Shown here piece by piece: positions 1 through 7,578 of a stretch of 64,000 bases of DNA (its first letter is position 1; the number at the start of each line of letters is the position of its first letter). The stretch lies in the NCBI RefSeq assembly GCF_026624755.1, contig NZ_JAPMXC010000001.1:2452365-2516364 (forward strand). Direction: 5' to 3'. The notes beneath the pieces were generated by a model. That model ran no database searches and was not told the DNA's origin. It saw only the letters and a list, made by a program, of their open reading frames with translations. The position numbers and the translations under genes are program-made. This DNA is from Robbsia betulipollinis (lineage in GTDB: Bacteria > Pseudomonadota > Gammaproteobacteria > Burkholderiales > Burkholderiaceae).

Positions 1-843
1 GAGCACGATCCGGACAGCTTCATTCGCGAGCGCGGCACGGAGGCGTTCGCCGCGGCCGTGGCGCAGGCCACGCCGCTGTCCGAGTTCCTGATCGCCGAGG
101 CGCTGGCGGGCAAGGAACTGGAGCGGCCGGAAGGGCGGGCGAAGGCGCTGTTCGATGCGAAACCGTTGTTGCAGGCATTGCCGCCGAACGCGCTGCGCGT
201 GCAGATACTGCACGAGATCGCCGACCGTCTGAAGGTGTCGACCGGCGAGGTGGCGGCACTGTGCGCGGTGGACGAGCGGGCGGTTGCGCCGCGCAGGCAG
301 GCCGCGCCGGTGTCCGAACGAAGACGTGTGACAGGTAGCGAACGGCGGGCGCTGCGCAATCTCGTGATGCACCCTAGACTGGCGCTGCGCCTGGACGCGG
401 CGGCGTTGCAGGTCATCGCCGAATGCGCGCATCACCGCCCGTTGTTCGAGGAAGTGGTGGCCCATGCACGGGAACTGGGCGAGCGCGCGGAATTTCGTTT
501 GTTGTCCGACGTCTTGAGAAATTCGGAAAACGTCTCCACCTATGAGGAAATCTTTCGCGAAATCCTGGTCTACGATGAAAACGTGCGTGACCTGTTGATG
601 GCGGAGGAGGGCGCCGACGCTGGTGGGCGTGGCGCGACGATGGCCGAGCATCGCCGGGAGCTGGAGGATCTGGCGTTTCAGGAAATCGATGCGTCGCTGG
701 CGAAGATGCGGTACGACGGGCTGTGCGAACGGCTCGACCAGTTGTGCAAACAAGCGAAGCTGACGCCGGAACAAAGTCTCGAAGTGGCCGGTCTGTCGCG
801 TCAGGTGGCGGAATTGAAGCATTCCGCCATCGCGAAGCAATAA
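1..843 (+). CDS. dnaG: DNA primase, C-terminal part (5' end outside window)
   Basis: The reading frame is open from base 1 and ends at TAA 841-843, giving the last 280 residues of DnaG. DnaG lays down RNA primers for chromosome replication at the DnaB fork. The first residues (DPDSFIRERG) fit the end of the TOPRIM catalytic core. The rest matches the linker and the helical C-terminal domain that binds DnaB helicase, which is Ala/Leu/Glu-rich and ends in KHSAIAKQ. The zinc finger and catalytic residues lie upstream of the window. The next gene is rpoD, the usual order of the macromolecular synthesis operon (rpsU-dnaG-rpoD). Identity rests on domain character plus this neighbour. Confidence 0.9.
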   Translation, partial: EHDPDSFIRERGTEAFAAAVAQATPLSEFLIAEALAGKELERPEGRAKALFDAKPLLQALPPNALRVQILHEIADRLKVSTGEVAALCAVDERAVAPRRQAAPVSERRRVTGSERRALRNLVMHPRLALRLDAAALQVIAECAHHRPLFEEVVAHARELGERAEFRLLSDVLRNSENVSTYEEIFREILVYDENVRDLLMAEEGADAGGRGATMAEHRRELEDLAFQEIDASLAKMRYDGLCERLDQLCKQAKLTPEQSLEVAGLSRQVAELKHSAIAKQ

Positions 844-1265
844 ATCAGGATTTATCGGTGCTATAATTTAAGGTTTTAAACGGGTGTAAGTGCTTCTGCG
901 ATTGCTGGGCAATTGCTGGTACGGCCGGGCGCATGCCGGGTCGGACGGGATCTCCAGGGCCGAGGGCCGGATCTCTTGAAGCCAAGGGCGTGCTGCGGAT
1001 ACCCCGTAGCGCATCGAAGGCGTCGCAGGCGCCGCCCGCTGCACCCGCACCTGCGAACAAAACGCCTGAAGGCGAATGACACCGGCTCGGTTCCGCCGGT
1101 GCCCGGTCGAGCGTAATCCTCTCACGACGAAAGATTACAGCAGAAACCGGAAATTCGCGACGGGCGATTCATGCGGCGGCCGTCTGTATTGCAGCGGCAC
1201 GTGCAACCAAGGAACCCAGGGCCGATGCAACGTTGCGCAATGTGCGCGTCCTAGATAAGGCCACT
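844..1265 (+). other. dnaG-rpoD intergenic region / long rpoD leader
   Basis: This 422-base spacer holds the extended -10 promoter and a long leader. Visible structure: a hairpin with 7-bp perfect arms at 1080-1101 (CACCGGC/GCCGGTG), a small stem-loop at 1063-1074, and a direct repeat ATTGCTGG near 900-920. A 48-codon ORF (ATG 933, TGA 1077) lies in the same frame as rpoD, and its later half is Ala/Pro/Lys-rich. It has no clear ribosome-binding site. I recognise no known riboswitch. Confidence 0.4.
859..867 (+). promoter_or_regulatory. Extended -10 promoter for rpoD
   Basis: TGCTATAAT (TG at 859-860, perfect TATAAT at 862-867) lies 16 bases after the dnaG stop. No good -35 is present at the right distance, as expected of an extended -10 promoter. 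Transcription would start near 874 and give rpoD its own message with a leader of about 390 nt. Confidence 0.6.
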
Positions 1266-3329
1266 ATGGCGAACTCCATGAAAAAAACGTTGAACGAAGT
1301 CTCCTCCGAAGAAGAAGTCACCCCCGTGGAAGACGCGGGCAAGGGCGAGAAGACCGTGGTGGTGAAGGTGCGTGAGCGCCGCGCGAAAGAAAAAGCGCTG
1401 CTGAAGGACGCTTTCGCGTCGCAGCAGCCGGGTACCGCCGAGGAGCTCGAAGAGCGCCGGGCGAAGCTGCGTGCATTGATCGTGCTCGGCAAGGAGCGCG
1501 GTTTCCTGACGTTCTCCGAGATCAACGACCATCTGCCGGACGACATCGTCGAGACCGACGCGATCGAGGGCATCATCGGCACGTTCAGCGACATGGGCGT
1601 GCGTGTCTACGAAACGGCGCCCGATGCGGAAACGCTGCTGCTCAACGACAACGCCCCCGCCGCCGCGAGCGACGACGAGGTCGAGGAAGAGGCCGAGGTG
1701 GCGCTCTCGACCGTGGACTCCGAATTCGGCCGCACGACGGACCCGGTGCGCATGTATATGCGCGAGATGGGTACCGTCGAGCTGCTGACCCGCGAAGGCG
1801 AAATCGAGATCGCGAAGCGGATCGAGGACGGTCTGAAGTACATGGTGCAGGCGATCTCCGCCTGCCCGACCACCATCGCCGACATCCTCGGGATGGCGGA
1901 GCGCGTATCGAACGACGAGATCCGTGTCGATGAACTGGTCGACGGTCTGATCGATTCGGAAACCGAGGCTGCCGCCGACGAAAAGGACGCGGACGGCTTC
2001 TCCGCCGAGGAAGCGGAGGAGCTGGAAGCCGCCGACGACGAGGAGGAAAGCGACGAGGAGGATTCGGCGGAAGACGAAGGCGCGCGCGCGGCCTCGGCGA
2101 ACGCCGCCCAGCTCGAAGCGCTGAAGCGGGCCGCGCTCGACAAGTTCAGCAAGATCAGCGCCGAATTCTCGGCGATGCGCGATGCCTACGAGAAGGAAGG
2201 CTACAAGTCGGCCTCCTACCTGCGCGCGCAGGAAGAGATTCAGCTCGAACTGACATCGATCCGTTTCACCGCCCGCACGGTAGAGCGGCTGTGCGACACA
2301 CTGCGCGGTCAGGTCGAGGAAGTGCGCAGCGTCGAGCGCCAGATCCTGCACACGGTGGTCGACAAGTGCGGCATGTCGCGCAGCGAGTTCATCTCGCGCT
2401 TTCCGAGCAACGAGACGAATCTGGACTGGGCGCAAAGCGTCGTCGACGAAGGGCATGATTACAGCGCCGTGCTCGAGCGCAACATCCCGGCGATTCGCGA
2501 ACAGCAGCAGAAGCTGATCGACCTGCAGACGCGCGTCGTGTTGCCGCTGGGCGACCTGAAGGAAACCAACCGCCAGATGGCGTCGGGCGAACTGAAGGCG
2601 CGTCAGGCCAAGCGCGAAATGACCGAGGCGAACCTGCGCCTGGTGATTTCGATCGCGAAGAAGTACACGAATCGCGGATTGCAGTTCCTCGATCTGATCC
2701 AGGAAGGCAATATCGGGCTGATGAAGGCGGTGGACAAGTTCGAATACCGCCGCGGCTACAAGTTCTCGACGTACGCGACCTGGTGGATCCGTCAGGCCAT
2801 CACCCGTTCGATCGCCGATCAGGCCCGCACCATCCGGATTCCGGTGCACATGATCGAGACGATCAACAAGATGAACCGGATTTCCCGGCAGATTCTGCAG
2901 GAGACCGGTCTCGAGCCGGACCCGGCGACGCTGGCCGAGAAGATGGAGATGCCCGAGGACAAGATCCGCAAGATCATGAAGATCGCGAAGGAGCCGATCT
3001 CGATGGAAACGCCGATCGGCGACGACGACGATTCCCATCTGGGCGACTTCATCGAGGACAGCAACACGGTCGCGCCGTCGGACGCCGCGCTGCACTCGGG
3101 AATGCGGGACATCGTCAAGGACGTGCTGGACTCGTTGACGCCGCGCGAGGCGAAAGTGTTGCGGATGCGCTTCGGTATCGAGATGAGTTCGGATCACACG
3201 CTGGAAGAGGTCGGCAAGCAGTTCGACGTGACGCGCGAGCGGATTCGTCAGATCGAGGCGAAGGCGTTGCGCAAGCTGCGTCATCCCAGCCGTTCGGACA
3301 AGCTCAAGTCCTTCCTCGAAGGAAATTGA
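1266..3329 (+). CDS. rpoD: RNA polymerase primary sigma factor (sigma-70)
   Basis: A 687-residue housekeeping sigma factor that directs RNA polymerase to most promoters. Visible in order: region 1.1; region 1.2 ([11 protein letters not shown], about residue 159); a long acidic non-conserved insert rich in Asp/Glu (about residues 235-280); regions 2.1-2.4 ([20 protein letters not shown], about residues 495-515); region 3; and region 4.2 ([20 protein letters not shown], about residues 645-665), ending [11 protein letters not shown] 1266 is chosen because AAGG lies 5 bases upstream. An in-frame TTG at 1233 and GTG at 1242 are less likely. It follows dnaG and precedes tRNA-Ile. Confidence 0.97.
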   Translation: MANSMKKTLNEVSSEEEVTPVEDAGKGEKTVVVKVRERRAKEKALLKDAFASQQPGTAEELEERRAKLRALIVLGKERGFLTFSEINDHLPDDIVETDAIEGIIGTFSDMGVRVYETAPDAETLLLNDNAPAAASDDEVEEEAEVALSTVDSEFGRTTDPVRMYMREMGTVELLTREGEIEIAKRIEDGLKYMVQAISACPTTIADILGMAERVSNDEIRVDELVDGLIDSETEAAADEKDADGFSAEEAEELEAADDEEESDEEDSAEDEGARAASANAAQLEALKRAALDKFSKISAEFSAMRDAYEKEGYKSASYLRAQEEIQLELTSIRFTARTVERLCDTLRGQVEEVRSVERQILHTVVDKCGMSRSEFISRFPSNETNLDWAQSVVDEGHDYSAVLERNIPAIREQQQKLIDLQTRVVLPLGDLKETNRQMASGELKARQAKREMTEANLRLVISIAKKYTNRGLQFLDLIQEGNIGLMKAVDKFEYRRGYKFSTYATWWIRQAITRSIADQARTIRIPVHMIETINKMNRISRQILQETGLEPDPATLAEKMEMPEDKIRKIMKIAKEPISMETPIGDDDDSHLGDFIEDSNTVAPSDAALHSGMRDIVKDVLDSLTPREAKVLRMRFGIEMSSDHTLEEVGKQFDVTRERIRQIEAKALRKLRHPSRSDKLKSFLEGN

Positions 3330-3375
3330 GTGCTCGCCGCCCGAACGCTTTCGACGCGGCCGGGCAGCGAACAAG

Positions 3376-3405
3376 TTGAAAAAGCTTTCACCGGCGTGCG
3401 ATAAT
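3376..3405 (+). promoter_or_regulatory. Sigma-70 promoter of the tRNA-Ile gene
   Basis: TTGAAA (3376-3381) and GATAAT (3400-3405) are separated by 18 bases. The predicted start, about 3411-3413, is only a few bases before the tRNA 5' end at 3416, so the tRNA has its own strong promoter. Confidence 0.75.
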
Positions 3406-3415
3406 CGGCGCCTCT

Positions 3416-3764
3416 GGGCCTCTAGCTCATGTTGGTTAGAGCAGCGGACTTGATCGGCGGCTCGCCTACCGCTTCGACTGCGTCGGAGCCATGGTGGGCC
3501 GCCATATGGGTTGCCGGGGAGCAAGTTCGCTCTGCTCCCCGGTAGAACTACTCAAATTCGGGGAAGCCTCTGGCGCGTGCCGTTCCGGTCCGCCGTGGTA
3601 ATCCCGAGCCAAGCCCGGGCGCACGCTCGGGAAGGTGTAGAGACTGTACGGGTAGGTCGTAAAGACAAGAGACAGTCCAGACCACAAACCCGAAAGGGGT
3701 GTCGAAAGGCATAGTGGTACGCATAATCCGTTGGTGCCGTGTTCGACTCACGGGAGGCCCACCA
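3416..3764 (+). tRNA. tRNA-Ile(CAU), split by a group I intron
   Basis: Exon 1 is 3416-3450 and exon 2 is 3722-3764. Joined, they give a 78-nt tRNA with encoded CCA: acceptor stem GGGCCTC/GAGGCCC, D stem GCTC/GAGC, anticodon stem GCGGA/TCCGT, T stem CCGTG/CACGG. The spliced anticodon loop is CU-CAU-AA. With CAU the tRNA could be elongator Met or minor Ile (whose C34 becomes lysidine). The C4-G69 and C5-G68 pairs and the GGGCC...GGCCC acceptor favour the Ile type recognised by TilS. The coding strand is interrupted between U33 and C34, so the gene works only if the intron is removed. A promoter lies just upstream and a terminator just downstream. Confidence 0.9.
3451..3721 (+). ncRNA. Self-splicing group I intron in the tRNA-Ile anticodon loop
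   Basis: A 271-nt insertion after U33 that ends in G (3721), as the omega-G of group I introns requires. A guide GGUU at 3509-3512 can pair with the 5' exon end (GACU, with U33 opposite G). P2 is 3513-3522/3534-3543. J3/4-like CAAATTCGG is at 3553-3561. P3 is CTACTC 3548-3553 with GGGTAG 3650-3655. P7, the guanosine site, is GACTGT 3642-3647 with ACAGTC 3672-3677, preceded by GAAGGTGTAGA as in the Azoarcus tRNA-Ile intron (from memory). A GAAA-capped stem lies in the P9 region. GGCGGC 3456-3461/GCCGCC 3498-3503 extends P1. No homing endonuclease ORF fits. The features suggest subgroup IC3. Confidence 0.9.
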
Positions 3765-3769
3765 GATGC

Positions 3770-3801
3770 AACCTTCCGGCAGATGCCGGAAGGTTTTTTT
3801 T
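3770..3801 (+). terminator. Rho-independent terminator after tRNA-Ile
   Basis: An 11-bp perfect stem (3770-3780 with 3785-3795) has a four-base loop AGAT and runs into eight T residues (3794-3801). It begins six bases after the tRNA CCA end and closes the tRNA-Ile transcription unit. Confidence 0.92.
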
Positions 3802-3851
3802 CGTCCATAGAATGTGTGCCTGCCCCAATCCGGACGGGACAGGCCTTCTTT

Positions 3852-3868
3852 TGCACTTTATTGGTGCA
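3852..3868 (+). promoter_or_regulatory. NtrC-like operator upstream of the Anbu cluster
   Basis: TGCACTTTATTGGTGCA matches the NtrC consensus TGCACCA-N3-TGGTGCA at 12 of 14 specified positions. It lies within a longer inverted repeat (TTTTGCAC/GTGCAAAA, 3849-3871). Its centre is about 117 bases before the start predicted from the sigma-54-type promoter at 3951-3966, a usual position for an NtrC enhancer site. Function is inferred from the match and geometry. Confidence 0.6.
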
Positions 3869-3950
3869 AAAAATTCAGCAACCTTCCCCCGTCTTGCCTT
3901 TCCTTCCTGGTCGCGCGTGATGCCCGTGTCAGCCGGCGTAGAATCAAGAC

Positions 3951-3966
3951 GGGCATATGGCTTGCT
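3951..3966 (+). promoter_or_regulatory. Putative sigma-54 (-24/-12) promoter of the Anbu cluster
   Basis: GGGCA (3951-3955) and TTGCT (3962-3966) place the invariant GG (3952-3953) and GC (3964-3965) exactly 10 bases apart. With C3950, about ten of thirteen positions of the YTGGCACG-N4-TTGCW consensus match; the main deviation is G for T before GG. The predicted start is near 3977, giving a leader of about 73 nt. The NtrC-like site upstream supports it. Confidence 0.55.
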
Positions 3967-4049
3967 TGATATGTCCGGCCATGAGCACAAAGCGTCAACA
4001 CTGGCGCGACGCGCAAGCGTCGCCATTCAAATAAGACAGGGCGCAGACG

Positions 4050-5456
4050 ATGCAGATCTACGACGAAATGCGCGACGGCGATGCGATCCGTCCGCACTAT
4101 GCGCGCTTTCAACGCTGGCTCGATGCGCAGCCGGACGACTCCGTGACCCGCAAGCGGGCCGAAGCCGATTTACTGTTCCGCCGCGTGGGCATCACCTTCG
4201 CGATGAACGGCGACTTGTTGGGCACCGAGCGCCTCATTCCATTCGATTTGATTCCGCGCATCATTCCCGGCGAGCAGTGGCGCACGCTCGAGGCCGGATT
4301 GCGGCAGCGCGTGCGGGCGCTGAACATGTTCATCCACGACGTCTATCACGACGGCAACATCATCCGCGCCGGTCGCGTGCCGGCCGAGCAGGTCTATACG
4401 AACGCCCAGTACCGGCCGGAAATGCAGAATGTCGATGTGCCGCTGGGCGTCTATGCGCACGTCGCTGGCGTCGATGTGGTGCGCTCCGGCGAGGATGGCG
4501 ACTTCTACGTCCTGGAAGACAATCTGCGGGTCCCTTCGGGTGTGTCGTACATGCTCGAGAACCGCAAGATGATGATGCGTCTGTTTCCCGAACTGTTCGT
4601 CCAGAACCGGATCGCGCCGGTCGCGCATTATCCCGATTTGCTGCTCGAATCGCTGCGTTCGGTCGCCCCGGACGGGGCGGACGATCCGGTCGTCGTGGTG
4701 CTGACGCCGGGCATGTACAACTCCGCGTATTTCGAGCACTCGTTTCTCGCCCAGCAAATGGGCGTCGAACTCGTCGAAGGCAAGGATCTCTTCGTCGACG
4801 ACAACTACGTGTTCATGCGCACGACGCAGGGGCCGAAGCGGGTGGACGTGATCTACCGCCGTATCGACGACGATTTTCTCGACCCGCTGGCGTTCCGCTC
4901 GGATTCGGCCCTGGGCGTTCCCGGGTTGTTGACCGCCTACCGGGCCGGCCGCGTGGCGCTGGCCAACGCGATGGGCACCGGCATCGCCGACGACAAGTCG
5001 ATCTATCCCTTCGTGCCGGACATGATCGCCTTCTACCTCGACGAGGAACCGATCCTGAAAAACGTTCCCACGTATCAGTGCCGCAAGCCCGAGGACCTGG
5101 CTTATACGCTCGCGCATCTGCCCGAACTCGTCGTCAAGGAAGTGCATGGCGCGGGCGGCTACGGGATGTTGGTGGGACCCGCGTCCACGCGGGCCGAAAT
5201 CGAGGACTTTCGCGCCCGGTTGATCGCCCGGCCCAGTGGCTATATCTCGCAACCGACGCTGTCCCTGTCCGCGTGCCCGACGTTCGTCGACGCGGGCATC
5301 GCGCCGCGTCATATCGATCTGCGGCCCTTCGTGCTGTCGGGGCGGGACGTCACGCTGGCAGCCGGGGGACTCACGCGCGTCGCGCTCAAGGAGGGCTCTC
5401 TGGTCGTGAATTCCTCGCAAGGCGGTGGTACGAAAGATACCTGGATCGCCGATTGA
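4050..5456 (+). CDS. Circularly permuted ATP-grasp family protein (DUF404/DUF407)
   Basis: A 468-residue protein of the circularly permuted ATP-grasp type, predicted to use ATP to make peptide (amide) bonds. The family signature VLEDNLRVPSG is at about residues 154-164. A second conserved block (VVKEVHGAGGYGM, about residues 361-373) holds the Lys and Gly loop expected for nucleotide binding, and the C-terminus has SSQGGGTKDTWI. It is first in a cluster with alpha-E, transglutaminase and Anbu genes, a neighbourhood proposed from comparative genomics to form and cut a peptide tag. No signal peptide, so cytoplasmic. Start ATG 4050 fits the family N-terminus, although the ribosome-binding site is weak. 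The physiological substrate is unknown. Confidence 0.9.
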   Translation: MQIYDEMRDGDAIRPHYARFQRWLDAQPDDSVTRKRAEADLLFRRVGITFAMNGDLLGTERLIPFDLIPRIIPGEQWRTLEAGLRQRVRALNMFIHDVYHDGNIIRAGRVPAEQVYTNAQYRPEMQNVDVPLGVYAHVAGVDVVRSGEDGDFYVLEDNLRVPSGVSYMLENRKMMMRLFPELFVQNRIAPVAHYPDLLLESLRSVAPDGADDPVVVVLTPGMYNSAYFEHSFLAQQMGVELVEGKDLFVDDNYVFMRTTQGPKRVDVIYRRIDDDFLDPLAFRSDSALGVPGLLTAYRAGRVALANAMGTGIADDKSIYPFVPDMIAFYLDEEPILKNVPTYQCRKPEDLAYTLAHLPELVVKEVHGAGGYGMLVGPASTRAEIEDFRARLIARPSGYISQPTLSLSACPTFVDAGIAPRHIDLRPFVLSGRDVTLAAGGLTRVALKEGSLVVNSSQGGGTKDTWIAD

Positions 5457-5604
5457 CCGGACGTCGCGACAGGGCGGCGGGCGTCGCGATCCGCACACTC
5501 GCCCGCGCCCCTGCGCGACGCGCCCGGCGCAGTATTTCCGACCCGGCACGTAATGTTGTCCGGGTTCATGGGGGAACAGGCCCTCGCTTCGAAGGAACGC
5601 CATC

Positions 5605-6555
5605 ATGCTGAGCCGGACTGCCGACCACCTTTTCTGGATGGCGCGTTACATGGAGCGCGCGGAGAATACCGCGCGCATGCTGGACATCAATCTCAAGGGC
5701 ATGTTGCTGCCCCAGACCGCCGAACAGGAAACCGATGCGCATCGCTCGATTCTGCGCATCTCGGAACTCGAAACGACATTCCGCGACCGCTATGGCGAGC
5801 CGCCCACCAACGAGCGGGTGCTCGAATTCATGGTCGCCGATCCGGAAAATCCGTCGAGCATCTTCGCCTGCCTGCAGGCCGCGCGAGAGAACGCCCGGGC
5901 GGTGCGCGGCACGCTGACCACGGAAAGCTGGGAGACCATCAACTTCACTTGGCTCGATTTCGTCGACCGGCTCGGCGCGGGCGAGCTGCGGTCGAACCCG
6001 GAAGCCCTGTTCGAATGGGTGAAGACCCGCTCGCATCTCTCGCGCGGGGTGACCGTGGGCACCGCGCTCAAGGACGACGCGTTCTATTTCGGCCAGTTGG
6101 GCACCTTCCTCGAACGCGCCGACAATACCGCGCGGATTCTCGACGTACGCTTCTCGCACTCCGGCAGCCCGCGCGATTCGACCCGTCAGCTGGAGGATTT
6201 CTATTACTGGACGTCGATCCTGAGTTCGGTCTCCGCCCTCGAGATCTACCGCAAGGTCTATCGCGATGTCGTGACGCCGTCGCGCGTGGTCGAGCTGTTG
6301 ATCCTCAATCCGCAGATGCCGCGTTCGCTGCTCGCCTCGCTGGTCGAGGTCTGCGACACGCTCGAGCAACTGCGCACCGCGGGGTCGACGCCGTGCGAAC
6401 GTTTCGCCGGCAAGCTGCGCGCCGAGCTGCTGTATGCCGATATCGGTCAGATTTTCGAGGCGGATCTGCATGACTATCTGACGCAGTTCCTCGAACGGGT
6501 ACATGAACTGGGAACGCTGGTGATGCGGACCTACCTGATGTTGCCGCTTGCGTGA
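5605..6555 (+). CDS. Alpha-E domain protein (DUF403)
   Basis: A 316-residue, mainly helical protein beginning MLSRTADHLFWMARYMERAE, the characteristic alpha-E start. The motif ERAENTAR (about residues 17-24) recurs as ERADNTAR (about residues 170-177), showing the internal duplication of the family. Alpha-E proteins are almost always beside, or fused to, the circularly permuted ATP-grasp encoded just upstream. They are thought to be partners in the same peptide-forming reaction, but no activity is established. The 148-base gap from the ATP-grasp gene has no obvious terminator, so co-transcription is likely. Confidence 0.9.
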   Translation: MLSRTADHLFWMARYMERAENTARMLDINLKGMLLPQTAEQETDAHRSILRISELETTFRDRYGEPPTNERVLEFMVADPENPSSIFACLQAARENARAVRGTLTTESWETINFTWLDFVDRLGAGELRSNPEALFEWVKTRSHLSRGVTVGTALKDDAFYFGQLGTFLERADNTARILDVRFSHSGSPRDSTRQLEDFYYWTSILSSVSALEIYRKVYRDVVTPSRVVELLILNPQMPRSLLASLVEVCDTLEQLRTAGSTPCERFAGKLRAELLYADIGQIFEADLHDYLTQFLERVHELGTLVMRTYLMLPLA

Positions 6556-6643
6556 TGCGCGCCACCCGCGCTGCGCGCCACGCCATAGTGCGCGCCCTTG
6601 GCGCGTATGCCTTTAGGAACCCACGGACCGAACGGACCCGACC

Positions 6644-7444
6644 ATGCATCTGACCATCCGACACGATACCCATTACCGGTACCAGACGCCGGTTCAGTAT
6701 TCGATTCAGCAGTTGCGGCTGACGCCGTCGACCAGCCCCTCGCAACTGGTGCGCCGCTGGCACGTCGACGCACCGGGCAAGCTCGATGCCACCCAGGATG
6801 CGTACGGCAACGTTCTGCACACGCTGGTGCTGACCCGGGCGCATCAGGAAATCTTCTTTTCCGTTTCCGGGGAGATCGACACGACGCCGCTGCACGATGG
6901 GCGGCTGACCGAAGGCCCGGGTCTGATTCCGATCGAGCACTACACGACGCAGACGCCGCTGACCGAGGTCGACGAAGCCATCCACGAGCTCGCGTTCGCC
7001 GCGCCCGCGCCGACGTCGCCGGCCGGACTGATCGCGCTGGCCGAGCGCATCGAATCCCGCGTGCATTACCTGCCGGGCGTGACCCGGGTGACCAGCAGCG
7101 CGGCGGAAGCGCTGGCGCTGGGCAACGGCGTGTGCCAGGACCACGCGCACCTGATGCTGGCGTGCTGCCGCGCGCGCGGTGTGCCGGCGCGCTATGTGAG
7201 CGGCTATATCGATCCGGGCGACGTGCCGCACGCGGCGAGCCATGCCTGGGTGGATGTCTGGCTGGGCGAACTCGGCTGGGTGTCGGTCGACGTAACGCAC
7301 ACGGCGTTCGCCAGCGAGAAGTACTGCCGGCTGGCAGTCGCGCGGGATTACGAGGCCGCGTCGCCGGTGCGCGGCACGCGCGTCGGTGGCAAGGAAGAGA
7401 CACTCGATGTCATGGTATTCGTCAATGTGGAGGCGCTGCAATAG
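6644..7444 (+). CDS. Transglutaminase-like family protein
   Basis: A 266-residue papain-fold protein with the transglutaminase triad: Cys about 164 in GNGVCQDHAH, His about 200 in SHAWVDVW, and Asp about 216 in SVDVTH. An N-terminal beta domain (MHLTIRHDTHYRY) precedes the core, as is usual in bacterial forms. In this neighbourhood such proteins are predicted to act as peptidases or amide-transfer enzymes on the product of the ATP-grasp/alpha-E pair. No signal peptide or membrane segment. It lies 88 bases after the alpha-E gene and 134 bases before the Anbu gene. Confidence 0.9.
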   Translation: MHLTIRHDTHYRYQTPVQYSIQQLRLTPSTSPSQLVRRWHVDAPGKLDATQDAYGNVLHTLVLTRAHQEIFFSVSGEIDTTPLHDGRLTEGPGLIPIEHYTTQTPLTEVDEAIHELAFAAPAPTSPAGLIALAERIESRVHYLPGVTRVTSSAAEALALGNGVCQDHAHLMLACCRARGVPARYVSGYIDPGDVPHAASHAWVDVWLGELGWVSVDVTHTAFASEKYCRLAVARDYEAASPVRGTRVGGKEETLDVMVFVNVEALQ

Positions 7445-7512
7445 GCATCGATGCCCGCGGCACGGCGTCGCGGTGCTCGCGCCACGTCGTGCGGGACATG
7501 CAACGTTCGCAA

Positions 7513-7537
7513 CGTTCGCCGGTTTCCCCGGCGAACG
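7513..7537 (+). other. Perfect hairpin between transglutaminase and Anbu genes
   Basis: CGTTCGCCGG (7513-7522) and CCGGCGAACG (7528-7537) form a 10-bp perfect stem with a five-base loop. No T tract follows. A -10-like TACAAT is at 7543-7548. It could lower read-through into the protease gene or stabilise processed mRNA. Confidence 0.45.
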
Positions 7538-7578
7538 ACCCAGTACAATGACACCTGTTTCCACTGAGATTTGCAAAT

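Noticed and set aside
1251-3524. Very long minus-strand open frame opposite rpoD
   Set aside because: It is a mirror of rpoD codon bias in high-GC DNA, has Arg/His/Leu-rich composition and no recognisable domain. Similar long antisense frames lie opposite dnaE, msbA, ilvB, pnp and nuoD.
3466-3687. Small open frames inside the tRNA intron
   Set aside because: None has LAGLIDADG, GIY-YIG or HNH motifs, and they cross the conserved P3/P7 core, so no homing endonuclease is encoded.
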